Below are positions 33,859 through 40,716 of a stretch of DNA of 64,000 bases, piece after piece (position 1 is the first letter of the stretch; each line of letters begins with the position of its first letter). The stretch is from contig CAMNRF010000001.1 of NCBI GenBank assembly GCA_946551795.1, forward strand, positions 1 to 64,000, given 5' to 3'. This stretch comes from an uncultured Oscillibacter sp. GTDB taxonomy: Bacteria; Bacillota; Clostridia; Oscillospirales; Oscillospiraceae. The notes below the pieces were generated by a model, which did no database searches, was not told the origin of the DNA, and was given only the letters and a program-made list of their open reading frames with translations. Made by a program: the position numbers and the translations under genes.

Positions 33859-34351
33859 AGGAGTGCGAAAGATATGGGACAGGTACAAATACGCGGCCCT
33901 GGTGGCGCTGATCGGCGCAGGGCTGCTGCTGTGGCCGAGTGGGGGGAGCGGCCCCGGCGGGCTCTCCATCGGACAGAGGGAGCCGGAGCCGCCGGATCTC
34001 CAGGCGCAGCTGGAGGACATCCTCAGCGCCGTCAGCGGCGTGGGGCAGGTACGGGTGCTGCTGACGGTGGAGTCCGACGGGGAGCGGCAGCTGGCCCAGG
34101 ACACGGAGCTGGAGTACAGCGGCCCCACCTCCTCGCCGGAGGACTACTCCAGGCGCTCCGAGACCGTGCTGGTCAAAGGGGGAAGCGGGGCGGAGACGGT
34201 GACGGTCCGGCAGACGTATCCCACGTACCGGGGGGCCCTGGTGGTGTGCCAGGGGGGAGACCGGGCGGAGGTGCGCCTGGCGGTGACGGAGGCCGTGGCG
34301 GCGCTGACCGGCCTCACCACAGACCGCGTCACGGTGGCAAAATGGCAGTAA
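33842..34351 (+). CDS. spoIIIAG: stage III sporulation protein AG
   Basis: A 169-residue protein with one membrane helix (~17-32) and an extracellular ring-forming domain (~50-169). In B. subtilis SpoIIIAG assembles a large 30-fold ring in the channel. Here the sequence after the helix has a glycine/proline linker, then the ring-building region DLQAQLEDILSAVSGVGQVRVLLTVES and the C-terminal AEVRLAVTEAVAALTGLTTDRVTVAK. It overlaps spoIIIAF by 17 bp. Confidence 0.95.
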   Translation: MKLKAEGVRKIWDRYKYAALVALIGAGLLLWPSGGSGPGGLSIGQREPEPPDLQAQLEDILSAVSGVGQVRVLLTVESDGERQLAQDTELEYSGPTSSPEDYSRRSETVLVKGGSGAETVTVRQTYPTYRGALVVCQGGDRAEVRLAVTEAVAALTGLTTDRVTVAKWQ

Positions 34352-34374
34352 TTATTTGGAGGAGGAAAGGACCT

Positions 34375-34950
34375 ATGAGCGCAAGACTGAAACGAAACGC
34401 GGTGGTGGTGACCATGGCGGTGCTGGTGTGCGCCGCGGCGGCGCTGAACTGGAAGTACGCCGGCCAGGAGGCCGTGGAGGACGCCCAGAACGCCGGGACG
34501 AAGATCCTGGGGGAGGCGGCGCTGGTCTCCGGCACGGAGGACGGCGAGGACGCTCCCGCCGCCGCGCCGGAGGACGAGGCCGGGGTCTACACCGGCTCGG
34601 ACTACTTCGCCTCCGCCCGGCTCACCCGCCAGCAGGCCCGGGACAGCGCCATCAGCCTGCTTCAGGAGGCGGCGGCCCAGGAGAACGCCGACGCCGCCGT
34701 GGCCAACGAGGCCTCGGAGGGCATCCAGGTGCTGGCGTCCTTCACGCTGAAGGAGGCCCAGATCGAGAACCTGGTCACCGCCAAGGGCTACGCCGACTGC
34801 GTGGCCTTCATGGGGGAGGACAGCATCAGCGTGGTGGTCTCCACCGGCTCTGGGGAGCTGACAGGGGAGGACGTGGCCAAGATCACGGACATCGCCATGT
34901 CGGAGACCGGCTACGGCGCCGGCGGCATCAAAATCATGGCCGCAAATTAG
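34375..34950 (+). CDS. spoIIIAH: stage III sporulation protein AH
   Basis: A 191-residue bitopic protein with an N-terminal helix (~8-24), an acidic low-complexity linker (~45-70), then a ring-building domain that pairs with forespore SpoIIQ across the intermembrane space. ENLVTAKGYADCVAFMGEDSISVVV and the C-terminal TDIAMSETGYGAGGIKI are conserved. The ATG at 34375 follows GGAGGAAAGG. It is the last gene of the spoIIIA operon; a new SigmaA promoter starts 3 bp after the stop. Confidence 0.95.
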   Translation: MSARLKRNAVVVTMAVLVCAAAALNWKYAGQEAVEDAQNAGTKILGEAALVSGTEDGEDAPAAAPEDEAGVYTGSDYFASARLTRQQARDSAISLLQEAAAQENADAAVANEASEGIQVLASFTLKEAQIENLVTAKGYADCVAFMGEDSISVVVSTGSGELTGEDVAKITDIAMSETGYGAGGIKIMAAN

Positions 34951-34953
34951 AGG

Positions 34954-34982
34954 TTGTATTTTCCTGCGGGGTGTGGTACAAT
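34954..34982 (+). promoter_or_regulatory. SigmaA promoter of asp23-nusB
   Basis: TTGTAT (34954-34959), 17-bp spacer, TACAAT (34977-34982), directly after the spoIIIAH stop. Confidence 0.75.
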
Positions 34983-35044
34983 AACAACTCGGAAATGTCG
35001 CGATTCTTTACACGATGATATTACGAGTTAAGGAGAGTCAAGCC

Positions 35045-35422
35045 ATGGGCGAGAGCAGAGAATATATGACGCTGCCGGAGGAGAACGGGAGCATCAACAT
35101 CTCGGAGGAGGTCATCGCCTCCATTGCCGTGGGCGCCGTGCGGGAGGTGGAGGGCGTGTCCGGCATGATGACCGCCATGGGCAACAGCGTCACCGACCTG
35201 ATGAACAACCGCAAGAACGCCCAGAAGAGCGCCAAGGGCGTGAAGATCGACGCCACCGGCGCGGCGCTGACGCTGGATCTGTACCTGACGGTGGAATACG
35301 GCCACCCCATCCCCGAGGTGGCGGAGAACGCCCAGAAGGCGGTGATGTCCTCCGTGGAGGCCATGACCGGCTGCGCCGTGGAGAAGGTCAACATCCACGT
35401 GGGCGGTGTGACGCTGAACTGA
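35045..35422 (+). CDS. Asp23/Gls24 family protein (YqhY-like)
   Basis: A 125-residue Asp23/Gls24 (DUF322) protein, cytoplasmic. The conserved SINISEEVIASIAVGAVREVEGV and the C-terminal TGCAVEKVNIHVGGV mark the fold. In B. subtilis the homologue yqhY sits next to the acetyl-CoA carboxylase genes and nusB and is linked to fatty acid synthesis control; here it directly precedes nusB. I chose the ATG at 35045 with AAGGAGAG upstream; the frame is open 30 bp earlier without an SD. Confidence 0.92.
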   Translation: MGESREYMTLPEENGSINISEEVIASIAVGAVREVEGVSGMMTAMGNSVTDLMNNRKNAQKSAKGVKIDATGAALTLDLYLTVEYGHPIPEVAENAQKAVMSSVEAMTGCAVEKVNIHVGGVTLN

Positions 35423-35443
35423 GAGAGAAAAGGACAAAAGAGT

Positions 35444-35893
35444 ATGGTACGGAACACCGCGCGGGAGATTGCCATCCACCTCTCCTATGAGCTGAGCTTC
35501 ACCGACAAGACCGTGGACGACCTGCTGAGCCAGCGGCTGACGGCGGAGTCCTTCGCGGCTCTGGCGGAGGAGGACCCCCTCTACGCCGAGGCCCCGGACG
35601 CCATGCAGGCGGGCTACATCCGCCGGCTGGTGCGGGGCGTGGACGAGCACGGGGCGGAGCTGGACGGCTACATCGCGAAGTACGCCAAGGGGTGGAAATT
35701 CGCCCGGATTCCGCTGGTGGCCTCCGCCATCATGCGGGTGGCCATGTATGAGATCCTGTATATGCAGGACATCCCCAACGGCGCCGCCATCAACGAGGCG
35801 GTGGAGATCGCCAAGAAGTACGAGACGCCGGAGACGGTGAAGTTCATCAACGGGATTCTGGGGAGCTTTGTCCGGCAGGAGATCACGGAATAA
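35444..35893 (+). CDS. nusB: transcription antitermination protein NusB
   Basis: A 149-residue all-helical RNA-binding protein that, with NusE (S10), binds boxA in rRNA leaders to prevent premature termination. The N-terminal NTAREIAIHLSYEL and C-terminal IPNGAAINEAVEIAKKYETPETVKFINGILGSF are diagnostic. It is slightly longer than the B. subtilis protein (131), with an insert around 40-70. In Bacillus folD and xseA follow; here folD is missing from the position and a divergent regulator pair and repeats intervene. Confidence 0.95.
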   Translation: MVRNTAREIAIHLSYELSFTDKTVDDLLSQRLTAESFAALAEEDPLYAEAPDAMQAGYIRRLVRGVDEHGAELDGYIAKYAKGWKFARIPLVASAIMRVAMYEILYMQDIPNGAAINEAVEIAKKYETPETVKFINGILGSFVRQEITE

Positions 35894-35902
35894 GTGAAAA
35901 AG

Positions 35903-35945
35903 AGGCAGAGCGGGCATGGAGCGCACTCCATGTCCGGCTCTGCCT
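35903..35945. terminator. imperfect hairpin after nusB
   Basis: AGGCAGAGC (35903-35911) and GCTCTGCCT (35937-35945) close a longer imperfect stem, between nusB and the convergent small gene. Confidence 0.7.
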
Positions 35946-35965
35946 GTTTCCGTATGAACAGGAGG

Positions 35966-36181
35966 CTACCGGGCGGCGGCGGACAGGCCCGCCCCGGTGC
36001 GGAGGCCCAGCAAGAAGGCGTGAATGGCCGTGAACTCCTCGCATTTCTGCAGGTCGGGGAGGAGGCTGTCGGGCAGGCTGTCCGCCACATTTTCAAAGCA
36101 GTTTGCGTATTCCCCCTCATGGATTTCGTACAACTGTGGGCGGATGTAGTTTGCGTAGAACCTGAGCATGAAGTCTGACAT
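35966..36181 (-). CDS. small uncharacterised protein divergent from an XRE regulator
   Basis: A 71-residue soluble helical protein (MSDFMLRFYANYIRPQLY...). The ATG at 36181 follows GAGAGGTGG; an in-frame GTG 9 bp upstream is inside the SD. No domain recognised with confidence; the opening resembles other small proteins found beside phage-type or XRE regulators in Oscillospiraceae. It is transcribed away from the XRE gene at 36263 through a promoter overlapped by paired repeats, so it is probably repressed by that regulator. Confidence 0.5.
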   Translation of the reverse strand: MSDFMLRFYANYIRPQLYEIHEGEYANCFENVADSLPDSLLPDLQKCEEFTAIHAFLLGLRTGAGLSAAAR

Positions 36182-36203
36182 ATGTACCACCTCTCTAAAT
36201 TAT

Positions 36204-36245
36204 GTCTATTTAGTCGATGACTAATTATACTACGTCTGTTTAGAC
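36204..36245. promoter_or_regulatory. paired 12-bp operator-like repeats in the divergent promoter
   Basis: GTCTATTTAGTC (36204-36215) and the perfect inverted repeat GTCTGTTTAGAC (36234-36245) are 30 bp apart, about three helical turns. The second covers the spacer of the minus-strand promoter. A further palindrome TAGTCGATGACTA lies at 36211-36223. Confidence 0.55.
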
Positions 36246-36253
36246 GCTGTCAA
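36224..36253 (-). promoter_or_regulatory. SigmaA promoter of the small divergent gene
   Basis: On the minus strand TTGACA (36248-36253) and TATAAT (36224-36229) with an 18-bp spacer, both consensus hexamers. Confidence 0.75.
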
Positions 36254-36262
36254 GGTGAAATT

Positions 36263-36469
36263 ATGAAAATAAATGAAAGAATGAAAGAACTCCGAAAAGA
36301 GCGAAGGGAATCTCAGGTGAAAGTAGCTGAGGCGATTGGCATTACGCCCCGCCAGTATCAGCGATTTGAGGCTGGTGAACAGAAGCCGGGCTTTGACAAT
36401 TTCTGTGCCCTGGCGGACCACTTTGGTGTGACCCTGGATTATCTGGCGGGCCGCACCGATGAGAGATAA
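36263..36469 (+). CDS. XRE-family helix-turn-helix regulator
   Basis: A 68-residue regulator consisting of one HTH domain: ESQVKVAEAIGITPRQYQRFEAGEQKPG (~17-44), then a dimer-type tail LADHFGVTLDYLAGRTD. This TPRQYQRFEAG form is frequent in Clostridial phage-like and accessory regulators. AAGGTGA precedes the ATG. The codon use is more AT-rich than flanking core genes. It likely represses the divergent gene at 36181 and itself through the paired repeats between them. It lies where Bacillus has folD. Confidence 0.88.
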   Translation: MKINERMKELRKERRESQVKVAEAIGITPRQYQRFEAGEQKPGFDNFCALADHFGVTLDYLAGRTDER

Positions 36470-36558
36470 TTTCCGGGGAGGGGCCGACCAGGGTTCGGGC
36501 CTTGCGGGGCGTTCTTTTGGAAACACCGGAGGCCGCGGGGGACGGGCGATTGATAATC

Positions 36559-36649
36559 GCCCCTACGGGCGGTTTACCGGGAGTGCGGAGATTGCCGGGG
36601 GACGGGCCGCCGAGGGCGGCGGCCCCTACGGGCGGTTTACCGGGAGTGC
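36559..36649. repeat. tandem 63-bp GC-rich unit, two copies
   Basis: A 28-bp block starting GCCCCTACGGGCGG occurs identically at 36559-36586 and 36622-36649. Each copy is preceded by GGGGACGGGC and an inverted repeat closed by the block (arms around GATTGATAATC in one copy, CCGCCGAGGGCGG in the other). The stem arms differ between copies while the flanks are identical, so pairing rather than sequence is kept. Confidence 0.7.
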
Positions 36650-36834
36650 CGTGTGTCCCCGTATCCCGGCGGTAGATGAAAAGAGCACCTCGCAAGGGAC
36701 CGGCTATGCGCGAAGCGCGGGGAGAGAAAAACGTCCATGCGTCCACGCGTCAAGTTTCCTCCGGTCCGTCGATGAATGGAGCGCACTTGCGCGAGGACCA
36801 AAGCGTTCTCTTTTCTCTTACACCGTGCACGGCG

Positions 36835-36984
36835 CATTCTCTTTTCTCTGGCAAGACAGAGAAAAGAGAATGGGGGGTGCATCCCCAGACACGCCGGAAC
36901 GGCGTGTCGCCGTCCCCGGCCCGTGGCCGGAAAATCCCCGTCCCGCGCCCGAGGCGCGATCCCCCCGTCCCCGCCCGAGGCGGG
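36835..36984. repeat. array of short perfect hairpins upstream of xseA
   Basis: Five perfect stems in 150 bp: a 15-bp stem 36835-36849/36858-36872; a 9-bp stem 36888-36896/36900-36908 with loop GAA; 6-bp stems at 36916-36930 (loop CGT), 36944-36958 (loop CGA) and 36970-36984 (loop CGA). The 560 bp from 36470 to 37029 contains no convincing gene; the short open frames here change with every hairpin. Confidence 0.75.
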
Positions 36985-37029
36985 AACCCCCAATGCTGTG
37001 AGCTTCACACATACTGACAAGAGGTAAGA

Positions 37030-38247
37030 ATGGAACACCACATTTTCGGCGTCGCCGAGGTCAACCAGCTGGTCAAGTGCCTGTTGGACAACGAGCCCCT
37101 GCTCCAGAATATCTACGTCCGGGGCGAGCTCTCCAACTATAAAATGTACCCCTCCGGGCACCACTACTTCACCTTGAAGGACCCGGAGGGCGCTTTGCGC
37201 TGTGTCATGTTCCGGGGACAGGCGTCCAAACTCCGCTTCCGCCCGGAAAACGGCATGAAGATCATCGCCGCCGGGCGGATCTCCGTCTTTCCCCGGGACG
37301 GGGCCTACCAGCTCTACTGCGACTCCCTGACCCCAGAGGGGGCCGGAGACCTGGCGGTGGCCTTTGAGCAGCTGAAAGCCCGCCTCTATGAGGAGGGCCT
37401 CTTCGACCCGGCCCACAAAAAGCCCCTGCCGCCCTATCCGGAGCGGATCGCCGTCGTCACCTCCTCCGCCGGGGCGGCAGTCCACGACATGATCCGTATT
37501 CTCAACCGGCGGTACCCGCTGGCCAAGGTCATCCTGCTGCCCGTCCGGGTCCAGGGGGCCGAGGCCCCGCCGGAGATCGCCGGGGCCATCCGCTACGCGG
37601 ACAGGTGGAAGATCGGGGACGTGATCATCACCGGCCGGGGCGGCGGGTCCATGGAGGACCTGTGGGCCTTCAACGACGAGCGGGTGGCCCGGGCCATCTA
37701 CAGCTGCGAGACCCCGGTGATCTCCGCCGTGGGTCACGAGCCGGATGTGACCATCTCCGACTTCGTGGCGGACGCCCGGGCCTCCACCCCCTCCAACGCG
37801 GCGGAGATTGCCGTGCCGGACCAGACGGAGCTGCGCCGCTGGCTCCGGGGCGCGGGGGAGCGGATGGAGCAGAGCGAGACCGCGCGCCTGGAGGCCCTGC
37901 GGAACCGGCTGGAGGCTCTGCGCTCCAGCCGGGTGATGACGGACCAGCTGGCCTATGTGCAGGATAAGCGCATGGAGCTGGACCATGTCCAGCGGCGGCT
38001 GGGGGACCTCTCCGGCGCGCTGGTGTCCCGGAAGCGGGAGCGGTTTTCCGCCCTGGCGGCGGCCCTGGACGCCATGAGCCCTCTGAAGGTGCTGGGCCGG
38101 GGCTACGCCATGGCCCGGGGCGAGAGCGGGGCGGTTTTGAAGAGCTATCGAGATGTATCCGCCGGGGACCGGGTGTCGGTGACCTTGGGCGAGGGCGGCT
38201 TTTCCTGCACGGTGGAGGAACCATATGAGAAGGAGCGGAAGAGATGA
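37030..38247 (+). CDS. xseA: exodeoxyribonuclease VII large subunit
   Basis: A 405-residue subunit of exonuclease VII, which degrades single-stranded DNA in repair. It has an N-terminal OB fold (FGVAEVNQLVKCLLDNEPLLQNIYVRGELSNYK), then the catalytic region RIAVVTSSAGAAVHDMIRIL and GRGGGSMEDLWAFNDE, a long helical section that binds XseB, and a C-terminal LGRGYAMARG tail. AGAGGTAAGA precedes the ATG. It overlaps xseB by 4 bp. It starts a run xseA-xseB-ispA-OLE-oapA-dxs-tlyA-nadK-argR-recN, largely the Bacillus order. Confidence 0.97.
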   Translation: MEHHIFGVAEVNQLVKCLLDNEPLLQNIYVRGELSNYKMYPSGHHYFTLKDPEGALRCVMFRGQASKLRFRPENGMKIIAAGRISVFPRDGAYQLYCDSLTPEGAGDLAVAFEQLKARLYEEGLFDPAHKKPLPPYPERIAVVTSSAGAAVHDMIRILNRRYPLAKVILLPVRVQGAEAPPEIAGAIRYADRWKIGDVIITGRGGGSMEDLWAFNDERVARAIYSCETPVISAVGHEPDVTISDFVADARASTPSNAAEIAVPDQTELRRWLRGAGERMEQSETARLEALRNRLEALRSSRVMTDQLAYVQDKRMELDHVQRRLGDLSGALVSRKRERFSALAAALDAMSPLKVLGRGYAMARGESGAVLKSYRDVSAGDRVSVTLGEGGFSCTVEEPYEKERKR

Positions 38248-38480
38248 GCGCGAAAAAGGTGACATTTGAGCAGCAGCTCCAGCGGCTGGAGGAGATCGTG
38301 GCCTCGCTGGAGAAGGGGGACGTCCCCCTGGCGGACTCCCTGGCCCTCTTTGAGGAGGGGACGAAGCTGATCGGCGCCTGTTCCAAACAGCTGGATCAGG
38401 CGGAGCAGCAGGTGGTGAAGCTGATGAAGGGCCCCGACGGCGCGCCGGTGGAGCTGCCCTTTGAGAGCGGGGAGGAGTAA
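38244..38480 (+). CDS. xseB: exodeoxyribonuclease VII small subunit
   Basis: A 78-residue helical hairpin protein that binds in several copies to XseA. The signature TFEQQLQRLEEIVASLEKGDVPLADSLALFEEGTKLIGACSKQLDQAEQQV is complete. The ATG overlaps the xseA stop (ATGA) and ispA starts 3 bp after its stop, so the three are translationally linked. Confidence 0.97.
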   Translation: MSAKKVTFEQQLQRLEEIVASLEKGDVPLADSLALFEEGTKLIGACSKQLDQAEQQVVKLMKGPDGAPVELPFESGEE

Positions 38481-38483
38481 GGC

Positions 38484-39380
38484 ATGGATTTCACAAAAGA
38501 GATGGAGACGGCCCGTCAACTGGCGGAGGACCGTCTGCGGCAGTTTTTCCCCGGGGAGGGGCTGGAAGAGGCCATGCGGTACAGCCTGCTGGCCGGGGGC
38601 AAGCGCGTCCGGCCTATCCTGGCCATGAAGTTCTGCGAGGCGGCGGGGGGGACCATGGAGGAGGCCCTGGACTTCGGCTGCGCCGTGGAGATGCTCCACA
38701 CCTACTCCCTGATCCACGACGACCTGCCCTGCATGGACAACGACGACCTCCGCCGGGGCAGGCCCACCAACCACAGGGTCTACGGCGAGTGTGTGGCCAC
38801 CCTGGCGGGAGACGCCCTCCAGGCGGCGGCGTTTCAGACCGTGCTCTCCGCCCGGGGGACCTGGCGCCACGGCGGGCAGCTGTACCGGGCCCGGGCGGCG
38901 GAGATTCTGGCGGAGGCCGCCGGCTTCCAGGGGATGTGCGGCGGGCAGTACGGGGATACCGTGGGCGGCGGCCGGCCCCATACAGAGGCGGAGCTCACCG
39001 CCATCAACGACAAGAAGACCGGGGCGCTGCTGCGGGCTGCCTGCATGATGGGGGTGTGCGCCTCCATGGGTCGCCGGGCGGTGGAGGAGGGCTGCATGGA
39101 CGCTGCCCGGGACTACGCCTCCAGCCTGGGCCTGGCCTTCCAGATCCGGGACGATATGCTGGACGTCATGGGGGACGCCGGGGTCTTCGGCAAGCCCATC
39201 GGCTCCGACGCCGCCAACGGCAAGACCACCTATGTGACCCTGCTGGGTCTGGAGGCCTGCGAGACCCGGGTGCTGGACTACACCGAAAAGGCCAAGGCGG
39301 CGCTGGCCCGGGGAAAATGGCCGGGCGGAACCGCGTTTTTGGAGGCCCTGGCCGACAGTCTGGCGGTGCGGACCTTCTGA
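38484..39380 (+). CDS. ispA: polyprenyl diphosphate synthase (farnesyl/geranylgeranyl)
   Basis: A 298-residue trans-prenyltransferase condensing IPP with allylic diphosphates, making farnesyl (or geranylgeranyl) diphosphate for undecaprenyl carrier and quinone-type lipids. The first Asp-rich motif DDLPCMDND (~80-88) and the second DDMLD (~222-226) are both present, and LLAGGKRVRP is the IPP-binding region. The DDxxxxD spacing with two inserted residues is bacterial type II FPP synthase. It lies immediately upstream of the OLE RNA. Confidence 0.95.
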   Translation: MDFTKEMETARQLAEDRLRQFFPGEGLEEAMRYSLLAGGKRVRPILAMKFCEAAGGTMEEALDFGCAVEMLHTYSLIHDDLPCMDNDDLRRGRPTNHRVYGECVATLAGDALQAAAFQTVLSARGTWRHGGQLYRARAAEILAEAAGFQGMCGGQYGDTVGGGRPHTEAELTAINDKKTGALLRAACMMGVCASMGRRAVEEGCMDAARDYASSLGLAFQIRDDMLDVMGDAGVFGKPIGSDAANGKTTYVTLLGLEACETRVLDYTEKAKAALARGKWPGGTAFLEALADSLAVRTF

Positions 39381-39420
39381 GTGTGAAAAAAAATTTTACA
39401 CTTTGCGTATACAGAATATA

Positions 39421-39449
39421 TTGTATATTTATCAAACCTGTGCTATACT
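39421..39449 (+). promoter_or_regulatory. SigmaA promoter of the OLE RNA
   Basis: TTGTAT (39421-39426), 17-bp spacer, TATACT (39444-39449). Transcription would begin near 39456, 75 bp after the ispA stop, so the RNA can be made independently of the operon. Confidence 0.75.
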
Positions 39450-39454
39450 GGATA

Positions 39455-40090
39455 CCGCTAAGCGGCGGCGCAGTATTCTAGTCAGATCTGCCGTTTCCTA
39501 GGGAGGGCCTAAAAATCCTCTGAAGGGCACATCGATGAAACCCGTGGTGCCTGCTTGATACGCCCAGTTTTGGGTGGGTGCTGGGGGGAAGCGCGATCAA
39601 TACGCGCTTGCGGACTCAGGGCGTTTTCCAATGGCATGGTTTATCCGACCCTGTTTCCGTGGAGACCTGTTCTTGTGCGCGGACGTACTCCCATCGTGGT
39701 ATTTCCGGCCTGCGTACGAAGCAGATTGTGAACCTGCAATGCGGTGCATCGGTCCCTCGGGGCCGTAACGCTGTGTGCAGCCGTAGCCTGCCTTGACGTG
39801 GGGCGGGTGGATCAGGGAACTACACAGGGCGGCCCCGGCCAGGGCGGCTCTGTGATCGCCCTTTGAAACCCGTTCTGCAAAAGAGGCTAAAGAAGCGGAC
39901 GGACTGTGGTGGAAATCACCTAGGCTGTTCTCGCGAGGCAGAAAAGGGATTGCAGTGCGGACTAAGTGGCAATCGGGTAGCGCGGACAGGCGACGCCGCG
40001 CCGGAGTGCTGAAAGGGGAACCGCCCCCATCGGCAACGAGGGGTGCGCTCCGGGGAAATCCAACCCGTACCTAAGCCGTAAGATTTACCT
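39455..40090 (+). ncRNA. ole: OLE RNA (ornate, large, extremophilic)
   Basis: A ~635-nt stretch without a coding gene, rich in paired segments, for example AGCGCG/CGCGCT at 39589-39607 and GCGCGG/CCGCGC near 39980-40001, and a purine-rich 3' end. The call rests mainly on gene order: OLE RNAs of ~600 nt are known from Bacillus halodurans and other Firmicutes exactly between ispA and the oapA membrane protein gene, followed by dxs, as here. The protein after it has the OapA features, and the region has its own promoter. OLE RNA with its proteins forms a membrane-bound ribonucleoprotein tied to stress tolerance. Boundaries are approximate: the 5' end is set by the promoter and the 3' end by loss of structured sequence before the oapA leader. 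Confidence 0.85.
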
Positions 40091-40156
40091 TCTCTGCCGC
40101 CGCCGTCTTAGCAGTATCGTTTGCCCGTCCCCCCGGGGGACGGCAGGGAGGATCTC

Positions 40157-40705
40157 TTGGCGAAAAAGGGAAAGAAAAAGAGTGGACCATCCGCCCAGTA
40201 CCGCTGGGCGTTTACCGTGTTTTCGATGGCGGTGGCGCTGTCGGCCGTGCTGAGCCTGGCGTCGGAGTCGATGCTGAGCGGCGCGGGGGTGGCCGCCGCT
40301 CTTTTGATGCTGGCCGCCTTTATCGGCCTTGGCATTTTGTTTGACATCATCGGTGTGGCGGTGACCTCGGCGGACCCCAGGCCCTTCCACGCCATGGCCG
40401 CCCACAAGGAGAAGGGGGCGAAGCAGTCCCTGATGCTCCTGCGGAACGCGGAGCGGGTGTCCAGCGTCTGCAACGATGTGGTGGGCGACATCTGCGGTAT
40501 CGTCAGCGGCGCCACGGGGGCGGTGATCGTGACCCAGCTCCAGCGGGCGCTGAGTGTCCAGTCCGTGCTGATCTCCGTGGGCGTGACGGCGCTGATCTCC
40601 GGCATGACCATCGGCGGCAAGGCCCTGGGCAAGACCGTGGCCATCAAGAAGAGCACCCAGGTGGTCTATTGGGCCGGACGGTTTTTGAATCTGTTCCACT
40701 GGTGA
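40157..40705 (+). CDS. oapA: OLE-associated membrane protein OapA
   Basis: A 182-residue membrane protein with a basic N-terminus (MAKKGKKKSG) and about four hydrophobic segments (~16-36, 42-70, 112-127 and 135-152). A D-x3-D motif, DVVGD, is at 107-111, the feature reported for the OLE-associated protein. OapA dimers bind OLE RNA and hold it at the membrane. TTG at 40157 is used, with GGGAGG 5 nt upstream. A GC-rich hairpin (about 40125-40143) lies just before the SD. The protein also resembles the DUF21-type transporter N-terminal region in its TM pattern. dxs follows 11 bp later. Confidence 0.9.
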   Translation: MAKKGKKKSGPSAQYRWAFTVFSMAVALSAVLSLASESMLSGAGVAAALLMLAAFIGLGILFDIIGVAVTSADPRPFHAMAAHKEKGAKQSLMLLRNAERVSSVCNDVVGDICGIVSGATGAVIVTQLQRALSVQSVLISVGVTALISGMTIGGKALGKTVAIKKSTQVVYWAGRFLNLFHW

Positions 40706-40716
40706 GAGGAGAAGCT

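Noticed and set aside
36559..36649. Direct repeats considered as a small CRISPR array
   Set aside because: Only two copies, the 28-bp block is part of a palindromic unit, the intervening part is itself a stem rather than a spacer, and no cas gene is nearby.
36459..37027. Several overlapping open frames in the repeat region before xseA
   Set aside because: They are created by GC-rich hairpins and repeats; no start with an SD and no protein-like composition.
39574..39796. Two short overlapping open frames inside the OLE region
   Set aside because: They have no ribosome site, overlap structured RNA, and do not resemble protein sequence.
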